Shown: positions 36,231 to 45,943 of the stretch, piece after piece
Numbering within the stretch: position 1 is the first letter of the stretch
How the letters are laid out: the number at the start of each line of letters is the position of its first letter
From: Ensifer sp. LCM 4579
GTDB taxonomy: Bacteria; Pseudomonadota; Alphaproteobacteria; Rhizobiales; Rhizobiaceae
Direction: 5' to 3'
DNA length: 64,000 bases
Assembly: GCF_001854885.1 (NCBI RefSeq)
Contig: NZ_MDDV01000013.1
Location: forward strand, 1-64,000
Notes under the pieces: generated by a model
What the model saw: only the letters and a program-made list of their open reading frames with translations
The model's database searches: none
Told to the model about the DNA's origin: nothing
Translations under genes and position numbers: made by a program

Positions 36231-37063
36231 GTGGCTTCAACCGCAACCGCCTGATCGACTGGGCACTGAAGTCCTACGTGTTGCTGGCCTTCGCCTTCAT
36301 CTTTGCGCCGATCGCCGCAAGCTTCGTCTTCTCCTTCAACGTCGACCGTTTCCCCTCGCTTCCACTCGGCGGCTTCTCGACCATCTGGTACGAGACCGTG
36401 GCCGCCGATCCGCTGGTCTGGGAAGGGCTGCGCAACACGCTGACGGCCGGTCTGGTAGTGTCGGTGTTGGCGACGGCCATCGGCTTCGGCGCCGCCTATA
36501 CCGACTTTCGCTACAAGTTCTTCGGCAAGACCTTCTACGTGGCGCTGGCGCTGCTGCCGCCGACCATCCCGGTGATCATCCTGGGCCTTGCCATGCTCGC
36601 CTTCCTTTCCAACATCAACCTGTCAGGTGCTATCCATTCGGTCATCATCGCCCATGTGGTGATGTGCGCCCCTTTCGCCATGGCCATCGTGCGGCTGCGG
36701 CTTTCGCAGATGGATTCTTCTCTGGAGGCAGCGGCTTGGAACCTCGGCGCGTCGGAATGGATGGCGATGCGCCACGTCATCATTCCCTTCTGCAGGCCGG
36801 CGATCTTTGCGGCTTTGTTCATTACCATGGCAGTGTCCTTCGACGAGTTCGCCGTCGCCTGGTTCGTCTCGGGCCTCAATGAGACGCTGCCCGTCAAGGT
36901 GCTCGGTTTCCTGCAGGGGCAGGTCAGTCCACGCATCAATGTCATCGGCACCTTTGTCTTCATCGCCTCGATGACGCTGGTGGTGCTTGCTCAGATCCTC
37001 CTCATGAAACGCAGCGGTGCGCCCAAGGCGGCCGCCGACATAGCCGGAGTACAGGTGTCATGA
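36227..37063 (+). CDS. ABC importer permease (PotC-like)
   Basis: 278 residues with six helices and the EAA loop SLEAAAWNLGASEWMAMRHV followed by IIPFCRPAIFAALFIT. SFDEFAVAWFVSG near the C-terminus is diagnostic of PotC-class permeases. The start overlaps the previous stop by 4 bases, and its own stop overlaps the ATPase start by 4 bases. Confidence 0.9.
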   Translation: MSGFNRNRLIDWALKSYVLLAFAFIFAPIAASFVFSFNVDRFPSLPLGGFSTIWYETVAADPLVWEGLRNTLTAGLVVSVLATAIGFGAAYTDFRYKFFGKTFYVALALLPPTIPVIILGLAMLAFLSNINLSGAIHSVIIAHVVMCAPFAMAIVRLRLSQMDSSLEAAAWNLGASEWMAMRHVIIPFCRPAIFAALFITMAVSFDEFAVAWFVSGLNETLPVKVLGFLQGQVSPRINVIGTFVFIASMTLVVLAQILLMKRSGAPKAAADIAGVQVS

Positions 37064-38154
37064 CCGACAAGGCTCTCGTTGTCTTCGACGGTGTCGTCAA
37101 ACGGTTCGGCAGTTTCGTTGCCGTCGAGAAGACCGATTTTGAAATCCGCAAGGGCGAGTTCCTCGCCATCATGGGCTCCAGCGGTTGCGGCAAGACCACG
37201 ACGCTGCGCATGCTGGCCGGCCTCGAAGCGCCGAGCGAAGGCGAGATCCGTCTCGCCGGAAAGCGCATCAACGACCTGCCGACCTGGCGCCGCGATACGC
37301 CGATGGTGTGGCAAAGCCTGGCGCTGTTCCCGTTCCTGACCGTGCGCGAGAACGTCGAGTTCGGCCTGCGCATGCGCGGCGCGGACAAGGCCGGGCGACG
37401 CAAGCGCGTCGACAAGTGGCTGGAGCGTATGCAGATCACCGAGTTCGCCGACCGCAATGTGGCGCATCTTTCGGGCGGCCAGCGCCAGCGCGTCGCGCTC
37501 GCCCGCTCGCTGGTGACGGAGCCGGAAATCCTGCTCCTCGACGAGCCGCTGTCGGCGCTCGACGCCCATCTCAAGGTGCGCATGCAAACGGTGCTTTCCA
37601 ACCTCCAGCGGGAGCTCGGAATCACCTTCGTCTATGTCACGCACAGCCAATCGGAAGCTTTCTCGATGGCCGACCGCGTCGTCATCATGAGCCGTGGGCG
37701 GATCGAGCAGATCGGCAACCCGCAGGAGATCTATCGCGCCCCGCGCACCAAATTCGTCGCTGAGTTCCTGGGCTCGTCCAACATCTTCGCCGGCAGCGTG
37801 TCCTACGCCAACGGCCAGTCGCTGAAGATCGCCACCCCGGCCGGCGAGTTCCACGTGGTGCCCAACGCCGCCAAGCCGCTCGCTAAGGGCGACAGGGCGA
37901 CGTTCGTCGTCTCCGACGACCGGGTGCATCTCAGCAACACACCGCCGGACGAAGGCTACAACGGCATGCAGGCCTCTGTGGTGGGAGAGGAGTTCGTCGG
38001 TGCCACGGCGGTCATCCATCTCGAAGGTGCAGGGCGCATCGAAATCAAAGCCCAGAAGGGCCACGATGAACTCGAGCAGCTCAACTTGTCGCCGGGTGCC
38101 AAGATCTGGGTGTCTTGGCGGCCCGATGCCACGCATATTCTGCCGGGCGAATAG
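37060..38154 (+). CDS. ABC importer ATPase (PotA-like)
   Basis: 364 residues. Walker A is MGSSGCGKTTT, the signature is HLSGGQRQRVALARSL, Walker B is ILLLDEPLSALDAH and the switch His is in FVYVTHSQSEA. The Q-loop reads MVWQSLALFPFLTV. A TOBE domain fills residues about 280-360 and ends WRPDATHILPGE. All catalytic motifs are intact, unlike the relic at 4541-5026. It closes the four-gene importer operon. Confidence 0.92.
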   Translation: MTDKALVVFDGVVKRFGSFVAVEKTDFEIRKGEFLAIMGSSGCGKTTTLRMLAGLEAPSEGEIRLAGKRINDLPTWRRDTPMVWQSLALFPFLTVRENVEFGLRMRGADKAGRRKRVDKWLERMQITEFADRNVAHLSGGQRQRVALARSLVTEPEILLLDEPLSALDAHLKVRMQTVLSNLQRELGITFVYVTHSQSEAFSMADRVVIMSRGRIEQIGNPQEIYRAPRTKFVAEFLGSSNIFAGSVSYANGQSLKIATPAGEFHVVPNAAKPLAKGDRATFVVSDDRVHLSNTPPDEGYNGMQASVVGEEFVGATAVIHLEGAGRIEIKAQKGHDELEQLNLSPGAKIWVSWRPDATHILPGE

Positions 38155-38398
38155 ATCTGCGCCTGGGCGTGCGGTGCTGCCGTGGCCGGCAGTGTAAAAC
38201 ACAGTCAGAGCGGAAATTCACTGGTCGCCTCAGTGGTCTCGCGACAGGAGCCGATGTTAAGCCGGTGCGTGAGGGAGGAGCCGATATCTCGGGCTTGCGC
38301 GCCGGCCGCCGATCCTCATTCACGTTCGCCCCAGCCGAGTTCCACCGACCGGTCACCTCGATTTGCCGGAGTGCCGAAGCGGCTTTGGCGCCATCGCC

Positions 38399-39298
38399 TC
38401 AGATGCGCGGCGGCAGGTTCTTGGCGATCTCGACGAAATGACGGACCGACTTCGCCCGGTTGGAACGCTTCCACACAAGAATTGTCTGGATGCGGAAATC
38501 GGGATGCATGATCGGCCGCACCTCGACGTTGCGACCGAGGAAGCCGATCAGGCTTTCCGGGTAGACCGTGACGCCGAGACCTGCGGCTACCAGCCCCAGC
38601 AATGCTAGGGTGTTCGAGGCCTCAAGCGTGATGTTGAGCGGCACGCCTTCGGCAGAGAACATCTCGTTGAGCCGCCAGCGATAAGCTTCCCACTCGATCA
38701 TGTCGCCGAGGATGAGGTTGTGGTCGGCGAGGTCTGCCGGCCTGATCTCGGGTCTGTGCAGAAGCGCATGATTCCGCGGAGTAACAATGTAGAGCGGGTC
38801 CGAGGTGAGCAGAAGACTATGAAAGTCGGTATGGTCGAACGGCCCGATCATGTAGCCGACGTCGACCTCGTCATCGGCCAGGGCAAGCTTCTGCCCCTGC
38901 GTGCGGATGTAGCGAAGGTTAACTTCGACATGCGGATAGGCGTTGCGGAAGCGCAGCACCGCGTTTGGCATCAGCTCGGTAGCGGCGAACGCCATGTAGG
39001 CAACACGCAGTTCCCCGGTCTTGCCTTCGGCAACCAGGCGGGCAGCCTTCACCGAATGAGCATAATTGTGCATCAGCCGCGCGTTCTCCTCGTAGAAGCG
39101 GCGGCCGGCTGGCGTCAGCGACACTTCTCGCGTGCTGCGCTCAAAGAGAGCGAAACCCAGGAGATGCTCCAGCTTCTGGATGCGGCGGGTAAGCGCCGAC
39201 TGATCGACATTCAGCCGTTCAGCGCTGCGGCGGAAGTTCAGTTCCTCTGCAACGATCAGGAAGGATTGGGTGAGCTCAAGTCCGGCTTCGAGGTCCAT
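38399..39298 (-). CDS. LysR-family regulator
   Basis: 299 residues. The HTH is LNFRRSAERLNVDQSALTRRIQKLE, and the effector domain runs from about residue 90 (GELRVAYMAFAATELMPNAV). The ATG at 39298 is preferred over the TTG two codons upstream. It is divergent from the N-carbamoylsarcosine amidase/hydantoinase operon with 190 bases between and is its probable regulator. The HTH resembles the BenM/CatR subgroup. Confidence 0.87.
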   Translation of the reverse strand: MDLEAGLELTQSFLIVAEELNFRRSAERLNVDQSALTRRIQKLEHLLGFALFERSTREVSLTPAGRRFYEENARLMHNYAHSVKAARLVAEGKTGELRVAYMAFAATELMPNAVLRFRNAYPHVEVNLRYIRTQGQKLALADDEVDVGYMIGPFDHTDFHSLLLTSDPLYIVTPRNHALLHRPEIRPADLADHNLILGDMIEWEAYRWRLNEMFSAEGVPLNITLEASNTLALLGLVAAGLGVTVYPESLIGFLGRNVEVRPIMHPDFRIQTILVWKRSNRAKSVRHFVEIAKNLPPRI

Positions 39299-39331
39299 GG
39301 CCAAGCAATCTCACGGCTTCGGTCGTTTTTA

Positions 39332-39353
39332 TATTGATGCATAGCGCGCAATA
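39332..39353. promoter_or_regulatory. Candidate LysR binding site
   Basis: TATTG (39332-39336) and CAATA (39349-39353) are inverted arms 12 bases apart, in AT-rich DNA between the divergent LysR and amidase genes. The pattern fits the T-N11-A type boxes of LysR regulators. Position and symmetry are the only evidence. Confidence 0.4.
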
Positions 39354-39488
39354 ATAATTGGCGAAAGACCATTTCCGAAATTCTTGGCCGAACGGCATTC
39401 TCGCTCGCAGATAACCGGAACCGAAAACGGCAGACGGTCATCGAACCCGGATCAGGCGGCCAGCGCCGCATAGTCGAGAGGAAACCTC

Positions 39489-40211
39489 ATGAGCAATGTC
39501 GACAACAAAGAACTTGACCGAATGCTGAAGCAGGCGTTCGACGCTTCCACCAAGATCTACCAGGAGCGCGGCTTCCAGCGGCGCGTCGGCTTCGGCAGCC
39601 GTCCCGCGCTTGTCAGCGTCGATCTCGCCAATGCGTGGACCCGGCCCGGCAACCCGTTCACCTGCGATCAGGAGGCGATGGACAACGAGATCATCCCGGG
39701 CATGCAGCGGCTCCTCAAGGCCTGCCGCGACAATGGTCATCCGGTGATCCATGTCACCACCGCCTATGAGATCACCGACCGCGACTCCAGTTTCACCGAC
39801 ATGGGCCTCTGGCACTGCAAGATCCCGATCGACGTGGTCAACCTCAAGGACAAGGAGCTGTGGGCGATCGACTCGCGCATCGCTCCGGTCGAAGGCGAAT
39901 ATACGCTTCTGAAGAAGCGCGCGAGTTCCTTCCATGGAACCGGCCTCGCCGGCATCCTGCGTGCGGCCGGCGTCGACACCATCCTTGTTACAGGCGTGAC
40001 CGCGACGGCTTGCGTGCGCACCACCATCTGCGACGGCCTTGCCGACGGCTTCCGTACGATTGCCGTACGCGAGTGCATTGGCGACCGCGTGCCGGGTGCC
40101 GTCGCCTGGAACCTCTACGACATCGACGCCAAGTTCGCCGATGTCCACAGCGTCGATGAATGCGTGCAGTATCTCAACACCGTCAAAGCCACCCGCGTGG
40201 CGGCCGAGTGA
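39489..40211 (+). CDS. N-carbamoylsarcosine amidase (isochorismatase family)
   Basis: 240 residues of the isochorismatase-like cysteine hydrolases. The triad corresponds to Asp45 (VSVDLANAW), Lys142/143 (LLKKRASSFHGT) and Cys175 (VTGVTATACVRTT), close to the Asp/Lys/Cys of Arthrobacter N-carbamoylsarcosine amidohydrolase (EC 3.5.1.59). It would hydrolyse N-carbamoylsarcosine to sarcosine, CO2 and ammonia. It leads an operon with HyuA/HyuB, which make that substrate from N-methylhydantoin. A related N-carbamoyl amino acid is possible. Confidence 0.82.
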   Translation: MSNVDNKELDRMLKQAFDASTKIYQERGFQRRVGFGSRPALVSVDLANAWTRPGNPFTCDQEAMDNEIIPGMQRLLKACRDNGHPVIHVTTAYEITDRDSSFTDMGLWHCKIPIDVVNLKDKELWAIDSRIAPVEGEYTLLKKRASSFHGTGLAGILRAAGVDTILVTGVTATACVRTTICDGLADGFRTIAVRECIGDRVPGAVAWNLYDIDAKFADVHSVDECVQYLNTVKATRVAAE

Positions 40212-40269
40212 CTAGGGGAGCGTGCGCGCCCGCCAGCGGCGCGCACATTCACATACAGGGAGGAAAATC

Positions 40270-42351
40270 ATGGCCCGTATCGGCGTAGACGTCGGAGGAA
40301 CGAATACCGATCTGGTGCTCGAATGCGCCAAAGGCGTGTTCTATCACAAGGTTCCAACCACGCTGAAGAATCAGTCCATCGGCGTGGTCGAAGGCGTGAA
40401 GCACATTTGCGAGCTGGCCGGCATCGGCGCGTGCGATGTCGATCTCATCGTGCATGGCACGACCACCGCAACCAACATCACCATCGAGCATAATGGCGCC
40501 GAAACCGGCATGCTGACGACGCGCGGTTTCCGTGACATCCTGCATATCGGCCGTCACAAGCGCCCGTATAATTTTTCGCTGCACTTCACGGTGCCGTGGC
40601 AGAGTCAACCGCTGGTGAAGCGGCGCAACCGCATCGCGGTTAGTGAGCGCATTCTCCCGCCAAACGGCGAGGTCGAAACCGCGCTCGACGAGAGCGAAGT
40701 GCGTGCGGCCGCCCGCCTCTTCAAGAAGCGCGGCATCGGTTCGATCGTTGTCGGCTTTATGTTCTCCTTCCTCAACGACGCACATGAGCGCCGGGCCAAG
40801 GAGATCATCCTCGAGGAGATGCCCGATGCCTACGTGACGCTGTCGAGCGAGGTTGCCAATGTGATGCGCGAATATGAGCGCTTCTCGACGGCGGCGATGA
40901 ACAGCTATGTCGGACCCAAGACCGCCTTTTACCTGCGCGACCTGGAATCGAAGCTGCGCGAGGCGGGCGTATCGGCCAAGCTGCGCATCATGCAGTCGAA
41001 CGGCGGCGTGTCGACGGTGGAATCCTGCGCGGCGCGCCCGATCAGGATCCTGATGTCGGGTCCGGCAGGCGGCGTTATCGGCGGCGCTTCCGAGGGCGAA
41101 ATGGCTGGTGAGAGGAACATCATCACCGTCGACATAGGCGGCACTTCGGCCGACATCAGCACCATTCCCGACGGTCGTTTGAAGACCATGAACCCGCGCG
41201 ATACCTATGTGTCGGGACATCCCGTGCTGACCCCGATGATCGATCTGGTGACGATCGGCGCCGGCGGCGGTTCGGTTGCCTATATTGACGAGGCGGGTGC
41301 CTTCAACGTCGGGCCGCGCTCGGCGGGCTCTGAGCCGGGACCTGCCTGCTACGGCCGCGGCGGTACCGAGCCGACCGTGACCGATGCGCAGATCGTGCTT
41401 GGCCGCCTCGATCCTGATCTTGTGCTTGGCGGTGATCTCAAGCTCGATCCTGCGCTCTCGCACAAGGCCATCGAGGAGAAGATCGCCAAACCGCTCGGCA
41501 TGTCGGTCAAGGACGCAGCACTCGGCATTCTCAAGATCATCAACTCGAACATGGCGCTCGCCATCCGATCCAATTCGGTGGCGCGCGGCATCGATCCCCG
41601 AGAGTTCTCGATCCTGCCCTTCGGCGGTGCCGGCCCGCTGCATGGCGTTGCCCTGGCCGAGGCTGTCTATGCCAAGGATGTCATCGTGCCCGTGGCGCCC
41701 GGCATCACGGCGGCCGTCGGCCTGCTCAAGACCGACCTGCAATATGAGCACACCGAAGCGGTCATTGTTGAACTCAATGCGGCGACCGACAGCCAGCTCG
41801 CCCGCATCAACCACGCCGCCAGCCGTCTGCGCGAGCGGGTCATGGCCGAGCTCGACGACGATGGCATCCCGCGCGAGCGCCAGCATGTCGAAGTCGTCGC
41901 CGAGTGCCGGTACCACGGCCAGGGTTTCGAACTGCGCGCCACCATGCCGGACGGCCCGGTGACCCAGGCCAACAAGGCTGCGGTAGTCACCAGCTTCCAC
42001 GACCAGCACCAGCTCGACTACGGCTACAGCTACCGCGACGCCGAAGTGGAGCTGATCACCCTGCGTGTCATCGGCAAGGCTTCGGTCGACCGATTGCATG
42101 TGCCGAAGCTCAGGCCGACAGACGGCTTGGATATCGACCGGGCTCTCAAGTTCGTGCGGTCAACCACATTCGATGATGGCAGCACGCTGGAGACGCCGCG
42201 CTATGACAAGGCGAAGCTTCTTGCCGGCGACAGGGTTCCCGGACCGGCGATCATTGTCCAGCATGATTCAACCACGCTCGTGCCCCCTGGATACGTCGCC
42301 CAGGTACTCGACTATGGCAACATGCGCGTCCACCGCGCCGGCGTTGCTTGA
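40270..42351 (+). CDS. hyuA: N-methylhydantoinase / hydantoinase subunit HyuA
   Basis: 693 residues of the HyuA / 5-oxoprolinase-A family. ATP-binding actin-like motifs are DVGGTNTDLVLE (residues 7-18) and TVDIGGTSADIST. GAGGGSVAYIDEAGAFNVGP and ILPFGGAGPLHGVALAE are typical. With HyuB it opens hydantoin-type rings using ATP. GGGAGG precedes the ATG. In this context the substrate is probably N-methylhydantoin. An acetone-carboxylase-like function is excluded by the context, not by sequence alone. Confidence 0.88.
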   Translation: MARIGVDVGGTNTDLVLECAKGVFYHKVPTTLKNQSIGVVEGVKHICELAGIGACDVDLIVHGTTTATNITIEHNGAETGMLTTRGFRDILHIGRHKRPYNFSLHFTVPWQSQPLVKRRNRIAVSERILPPNGEVETALDESEVRAAARLFKKRGIGSIVVGFMFSFLNDAHERRAKEIILEEMPDAYVTLSSEVANVMREYERFSTAAMNSYVGPKTAFYLRDLESKLREAGVSAKLRIMQSNGGVSTVESCAARPIRILMSGPAGGVIGGASEGEMAGERNIITVDIGGTSADISTIPDGRLKTMNPRDTYVSGHPVLTPMIDLVTIGAGGGSVAYIDEAGAFNVGPRSAGSEPGPACYGRGGTEPTVTDAQIVLGRLDPDLVLGGDLKLDPALSHKAIEEKIAKPLGMSVKDAALGILKIINSNMALAIRSNSVARGIDPREFSILPFGGAGPLHGVALAEAVYAKDVIVPVAPGITAAVGLLKTDLQYEHTEAVIVELNAATDSQLARINHAASRLRERVMAELDDDGIPRERQHVEVVAECRYHGQGFELRATMPDGPVTQANKAAVVTSFHDQHQLDYGYSYRDAEVELITLRVIGKASVDRLHVPKLRPTDGLDIDRALKFVRSTTFDDGSTLETPRYDKAKLLAGDRVPGPAIIVQHDSTTLVPPGYVAQVLDYGNMRVHRAGVA

Positions 42352-42367
42352 TGAGGGAGGAATTCAG

Positions 42368-44170
42368 ATGAACAGCATGGCAAGCGCCGTGGCGGCAAAG
42401 GCAGTTCCCGCCGAAATCGATCCGATTACGCTGCAGGTAATCCGCGGCTCGTTTGAAACCATCGCAGAAGAGATGGCGCATGTCCTCTACCGCATGTCGT
42501 TCTCCTCGATCATCCGGGAGTCGGAGGACCTCGGCGCCGGCCTCTTCGACGTCGACTTCAACACGCTCTGCGAGTCAGAATCAACGCCGATGCATATCGG
42601 TTCGATCCCGGGCTATCTGCGTGGCATACAGGCGACGCTCGAGGACGGCGAATGGTTCGAGGGCGATGTGGTTGTCCATAACCATCCCTATCATGGTTCG
42701 AGCCACACGCCTGACCTGGCCATCGTCGTTCCGGTATTCTACCGGGGCAGGCTTGTCGGCTTCGCCGGCAACACCGCGCACCATGTCGACATCGGCGCCG
42801 CGACACCGGGCCTGATCATTGACGTGCCCGACGTCTTTGCCGAGGGCATGCTGTTTGCCGGCACCAAGCTCTACCGCAAGGGCGAGCCGAACAATGCGAT
42901 GTGGAATTTCATTCGCAACAACAGCCGCGCGGCGCAGCAGCTGGTCAGCGATATCGAGGCCCAGGTCGCTTCCGCCCGGCTCGGCGCCAGGCGCTTCGTC
43001 GAACTGATCGAGAAGTTCGGCGAGGACACGGTCTTCCAGGCGGCCAACCAGCTGATGGATTATGCGGAGCGCATGATGCGGCAGCGCATCGCCGCGATCC
43101 CGAACGGCGAATACGTCGCCGAGGGCTGGCTCGACGACGACGGGCGCAACCGCGACCAGCGGCTCAAGGTCAAGGTGACGGTCCGGGTGAGGGGCGACGA
43201 ACTCGACGTCGACCTGACCGGTTCGGCCGACCAGACGCCGACCGCCTATAACGTGCCGTTCGAGGGCTCGACCAAGGTGGCCGCCTATGCGGCGTTCCGC
43301 AAGCTGCTGCTCGATGCTTACACATCTGAGGTCAGAGTGCCCTCCAACGAGGGCTCGTTCCGGCCGATCAGCGTGATTGCGCCGCTGGGCTCGATCTTCA
43401 ATCCGAGGCCGCCGGCTTCGGCCGAGGCGCGATTCACGCAGTGCAACCGGATGATCGATCTCATCATCCGCGCGCTCGCGCCGGTGATGCCGGATACGGT
43501 GATCGCGGGAAGCTCGGCTTCGATCTCGTTCGCCGCCTATTCGGGTGTGCGCCCGAGCGGTGACTACTGGGTGTTCCTCGAAGTCAACGAAGGCGCCTAT
43601 GGCGGCCGACCACGGTCCGACGGTCCCGACAGCATCGACAACCTCATGGCCAATACGCGCAACAACCCGCTCGAGGATCTCGCCATGCACATCCCGATGA
43701 TCTGCGACCGCTACGAGCTGCGCGATGACGTGCCGCCGGGTGCCGGCGAGTTCCGCGGTGGTCTTGGCGTGGTCAAGGCACAGCGCATGCTCACCGATGG
43801 CTTCATCACCCATGAATCGGAACGCCATAAGGATGCACCCTGGGGCATCTTTGGTGGTACTGACGGCGCCGTCGGCAAATGCCTGATCTACAACGCGGCG
43901 GCGCCTTCGGATGCACGGGAGATGCACTCGAAGTTTTCGGGGCTGGCGGTCAAGGCCAATGACACCATGGCCTACTACAGCCCGAACGGCGGCGGTTATG
44001 GCTCGCCGTTGAAGCGACCGGCCCAGAAGGTGCTCGAGGACGTGCTCGACGGCTTTTATACGGCCGAGCACGCGCGCCAGGTCTACGGCGTCGTCGTTGA
44101 TCTCGAAAGTGAGACGGTCGACGTCGAGGCCACGGCCAGACAGCGCGCGGCGCGCGCCAAGGCTTCATAG
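42368..44170 (+). CDS. hyuB: N-methylhydantoinase / hydantoinase subunit HyuB
   Basis: 600 residues of the HyuB / 5-oxoprolinase-B family. It has DPITLQVIRGSFETIAEEM, MSFSSIIRESEDLGAGLFD, NHPYHGSSHTPDLAIV, AGNTAHHVDIG and the C-terminal SPNGGGYGSPLKR. It is the catalytic partner of HyuA. GGGAGG lies 9 bases upstream. It is part of the amidase-HyuA-HyuB-permease operon. Confidence 0.88.
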   Translation: MNSMASAVAAKAVPAEIDPITLQVIRGSFETIAEEMAHVLYRMSFSSIIRESEDLGAGLFDVDFNTLCESESTPMHIGSIPGYLRGIQATLEDGEWFEGDVVVHNHPYHGSSHTPDLAIVVPVFYRGRLVGFAGNTAHHVDIGAATPGLIIDVPDVFAEGMLFAGTKLYRKGEPNNAMWNFIRNNSRAAQQLVSDIEAQVASARLGARRFVELIEKFGEDTVFQAANQLMDYAERMMRQRIAAIPNGEYVAEGWLDDDGRNRDQRLKVKVTVRVRGDELDVDLTGSADQTPTAYNVPFEGSTKVAAYAAFRKLLLDAYTSEVRVPSNEGSFRPISVIAPLGSIFNPRPPASAEARFTQCNRMIDLIIRALAPVMPDTVIAGSSASISFAAYSGVRPSGDYWVFLEVNEGAYGGRPRSDGPDSIDNLMANTRNNPLEDLAMHIPMICDRYELRDDVPPGAGEFRGGLGVVKAQRMLTDGFITHESERHKDAPWGIFGGTDGAVGKCLIYNAAAPSDAREMHSKFSGLAVKANDTMAYYSPNGGGYGSPLKRPAQKVLEDVLDGFYTAEHARQVYGVVVDLESETVDVEATARQRAARAKAS

Positions 44171-44239
44171 CAAAAGAAACCGGGAATTCGGGGCGCAGCG
44201 GGAACGCGGCCCGATTCACAATCCAGGGTGGAGGAGATC

Positions 44240-45739
44240 ATGACAGTTACTGCACAATACACGCAGGCCGCGCAGGAGCGGAATGCGCTGATTGAGGAAT
44301 CGATTTTGCCGACGGCGCTCAATCAGCGTCCCATCAGCATGCTCGGCTACGCCTGGATCTGGGTCGGCATTGCCGTCATCATCGCCACCTACTCTTTGGG
44401 AGCGACCGGCATTGGCGGCGGAATTTCCCTTGGGATGATTGTGTTCACGATCTTCCTCGCCAATGTCGGCATCGGCCTCTTCATGCTCTTGACCGCCGAT
44501 ATCGGCACGGAGCATGGCCTATCCTTCGCCGTCTATCTGCGCGCGCCGTTCGGCGTACGTGGTACGCACCTGCCGGCAATCTCGCGTGGGCTCGTCGCCG
44601 CAATGTGGTTCGGCATTCAGACCTACCTCGGCGCGCTGGCCCTCAACGGCATCGGTTCGCACTTCCTCGGCTTCGACAACTGGTTCGTCTGGTATATCGC
44701 CTTCGGCATCGCCCAGGTGGTCAACACTGCCTGCGGCATTAAATCGATCGAACGTCTCGCTGCCCTTGCCGCGCCGTGCATCATCGGCATCTCGGTCTGG
44801 ATGTACTTCACCCTCGAGGGCATCGCCCAGACCAAGGGTCTGAATATCTGGAACTTCCACGCAGAAGGCCAGATGTCGCTTCTGGTGCTGTTCATCGCCA
44901 ATCTCGGCTTCTGGTCGACGATGGCGATCGATATCCCGAATCTGACCCGTTTCGTGAAAACCGAGTCGGGTGCGAGGCCCTTCTTCGAGCGCAACAAGAA
45001 CATCTTCGCCGCGCAACTCATCGCCCTTCCGGTGACGCAGGCGATGATTGCCGGCATCGGGGGCGTGTCGCTCATCGCCACCGGCAGCTGGAATCCGATC
45101 GAGGTGATCCAGGGGCAAAGCCAGGGCTTTTCGCTCATCCTGCTGCTGGTGCTGGTGGTCCTCGCGCAGTGGTCGACGAACACGGCGGCCAATTTGGTGC
45201 CGTCGGCTCTGACGCTGGTCAACCTCTCGCCTCGCTACATCAACTATAGGCTTGGCGTCGCGCTCGCCGGTATCATCGGTACATTGTGCTTTCCGTGGGA
45301 GATCCTGAACAATCTGTTCGTCTTCCTCGGATACTACGGCGCATTCCTGTCGGCCATTGGTGGCATCATGACGGCGGACTATTACCTGATCCGTCGCCGG
45401 CGTGTGAACGTGCCCGACCTTTACAACATGAATGGTCAGTTTCGTTACGCTGGCGGAGTCAACTGGGCAGGGATCCTCGCCTGGATCGGAGCGGGCGGCG
45501 TGGCAGCCTGGTATTCCGACTATGCCTTCATCGTCGGCTTCCCGGTGGGACTGGTGCTCTATTACGTGCTGATGAAGGCATTTGTCATGCCTTCCAATCC
45601 GCAGCAGGAGATTTCCAGCGGCTATTCTGATCGCTTTCTCGGGACTTCGGCCGGCATGAGCTGGGTCCATTTCGGCGAGGGCCAATTCCAGCGCGTGGCG
45701 ACCGCCGAGCTCAAGAGCGGTGGCCGCGAGGATCTATAG
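44240..45739 (+). CDS. NCS1-family permease (hydantoin/cytosine class)
   Basis: 499 residues with about 12 hydrophobic helices of the nucleobase:cation symporter-1 family. It has NQRPISMLGYAWIWVGIAV at the start, FAVYLRAPFGVRGTHLPAISRG, MWFGIQTYLGALALNGIG and a conserved GGIMTADYYLIRRRR. Family members import hydantoins, allantoin, cytosine and related heterocycles. GGAGGAG precedes the ATG. As the last gene of the hydantoinase operon it probably imports N-methylhydantoin or creatinine. Confidence 0.88.
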   Translation: MTVTAQYTQAAQERNALIEESILPTALNQRPISMLGYAWIWVGIAVIIATYSLGATGIGGGISLGMIVFTIFLANVGIGLFMLLTADIGTEHGLSFAVYLRAPFGVRGTHLPAISRGLVAAMWFGIQTYLGALALNGIGSHFLGFDNWFVWYIAFGIAQVVNTACGIKSIERLAALAAPCIIGISVWMYFTLEGIAQTKGLNIWNFHAEGQMSLLVLFIANLGFWSTMAIDIPNLTRFVKTESGARPFFERNKNIFAAQLIALPVTQAMIAGIGGVSLIATGSWNPIEVIQGQSQGFSLILLLVLVVLAQWSTNTAANLVPSALTLVNLSPRYINYRLGVALAGIIGTLCFPWEILNNLFVFLGYYGAFLSAIGGIMTADYYLIRRRRVNVPDLYNMNGQFRYAGGVNWAGILAWIGAGGVAAWYSDYAFIVGFPVGLVLYYVLMKAFVMPSNPQQEISSGYSDRFLGTSAGMSWVHFGEGQFQRVATAELKSGGREDL

Positions 45740-45754
45740 CCCATTGCGAGCGGC

Positions 45755-45784
45755 TTCCCGCGCCGCAATCAAGCGGCGCGGGAA
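45755..45784 (+). terminator. Terminator of the hydantoinase operon
   Basis: TTCCCGCGCCGC (45755-45766) and GCGGCGCGGGAA (45773-45784) form a perfect 12-base stem with a 6-base loop, followed by TCTTTG. It lies 16 bases after the permease stop. Confidence 0.85.
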
Positions 45785-45943
45785 TCTTTGACTACGGGGG
45801 GCTCTCCGAGGCCCAAGGACTACACCGACCGCCGGCACGCTCGCGACGCTATCGAACAGCTGGTCAGTCACGCGTTTGCGATGGCCATTCTTTTGCCTGC
45901 TGTGAGTTGACTGGGACCCGCCGGATCAGAGGAGCACAGTAAA

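Noticed and set aside
34121-38154. Polyamine transporter potABCD
   Set aside because: Family resemblance only; the operon is embedded in creatinine and hydantoin genes, so the substrate name was not used.
40249-42099. Long minus-strand open frame (616 codons)
   Set aside because: Antisense to hyuA, whose own frame has intact ATP-binding motifs.
42581-44071. Long minus-strand open frame (496 codons)
   Set aside because: Antisense to hyuB, with no recognisable product.
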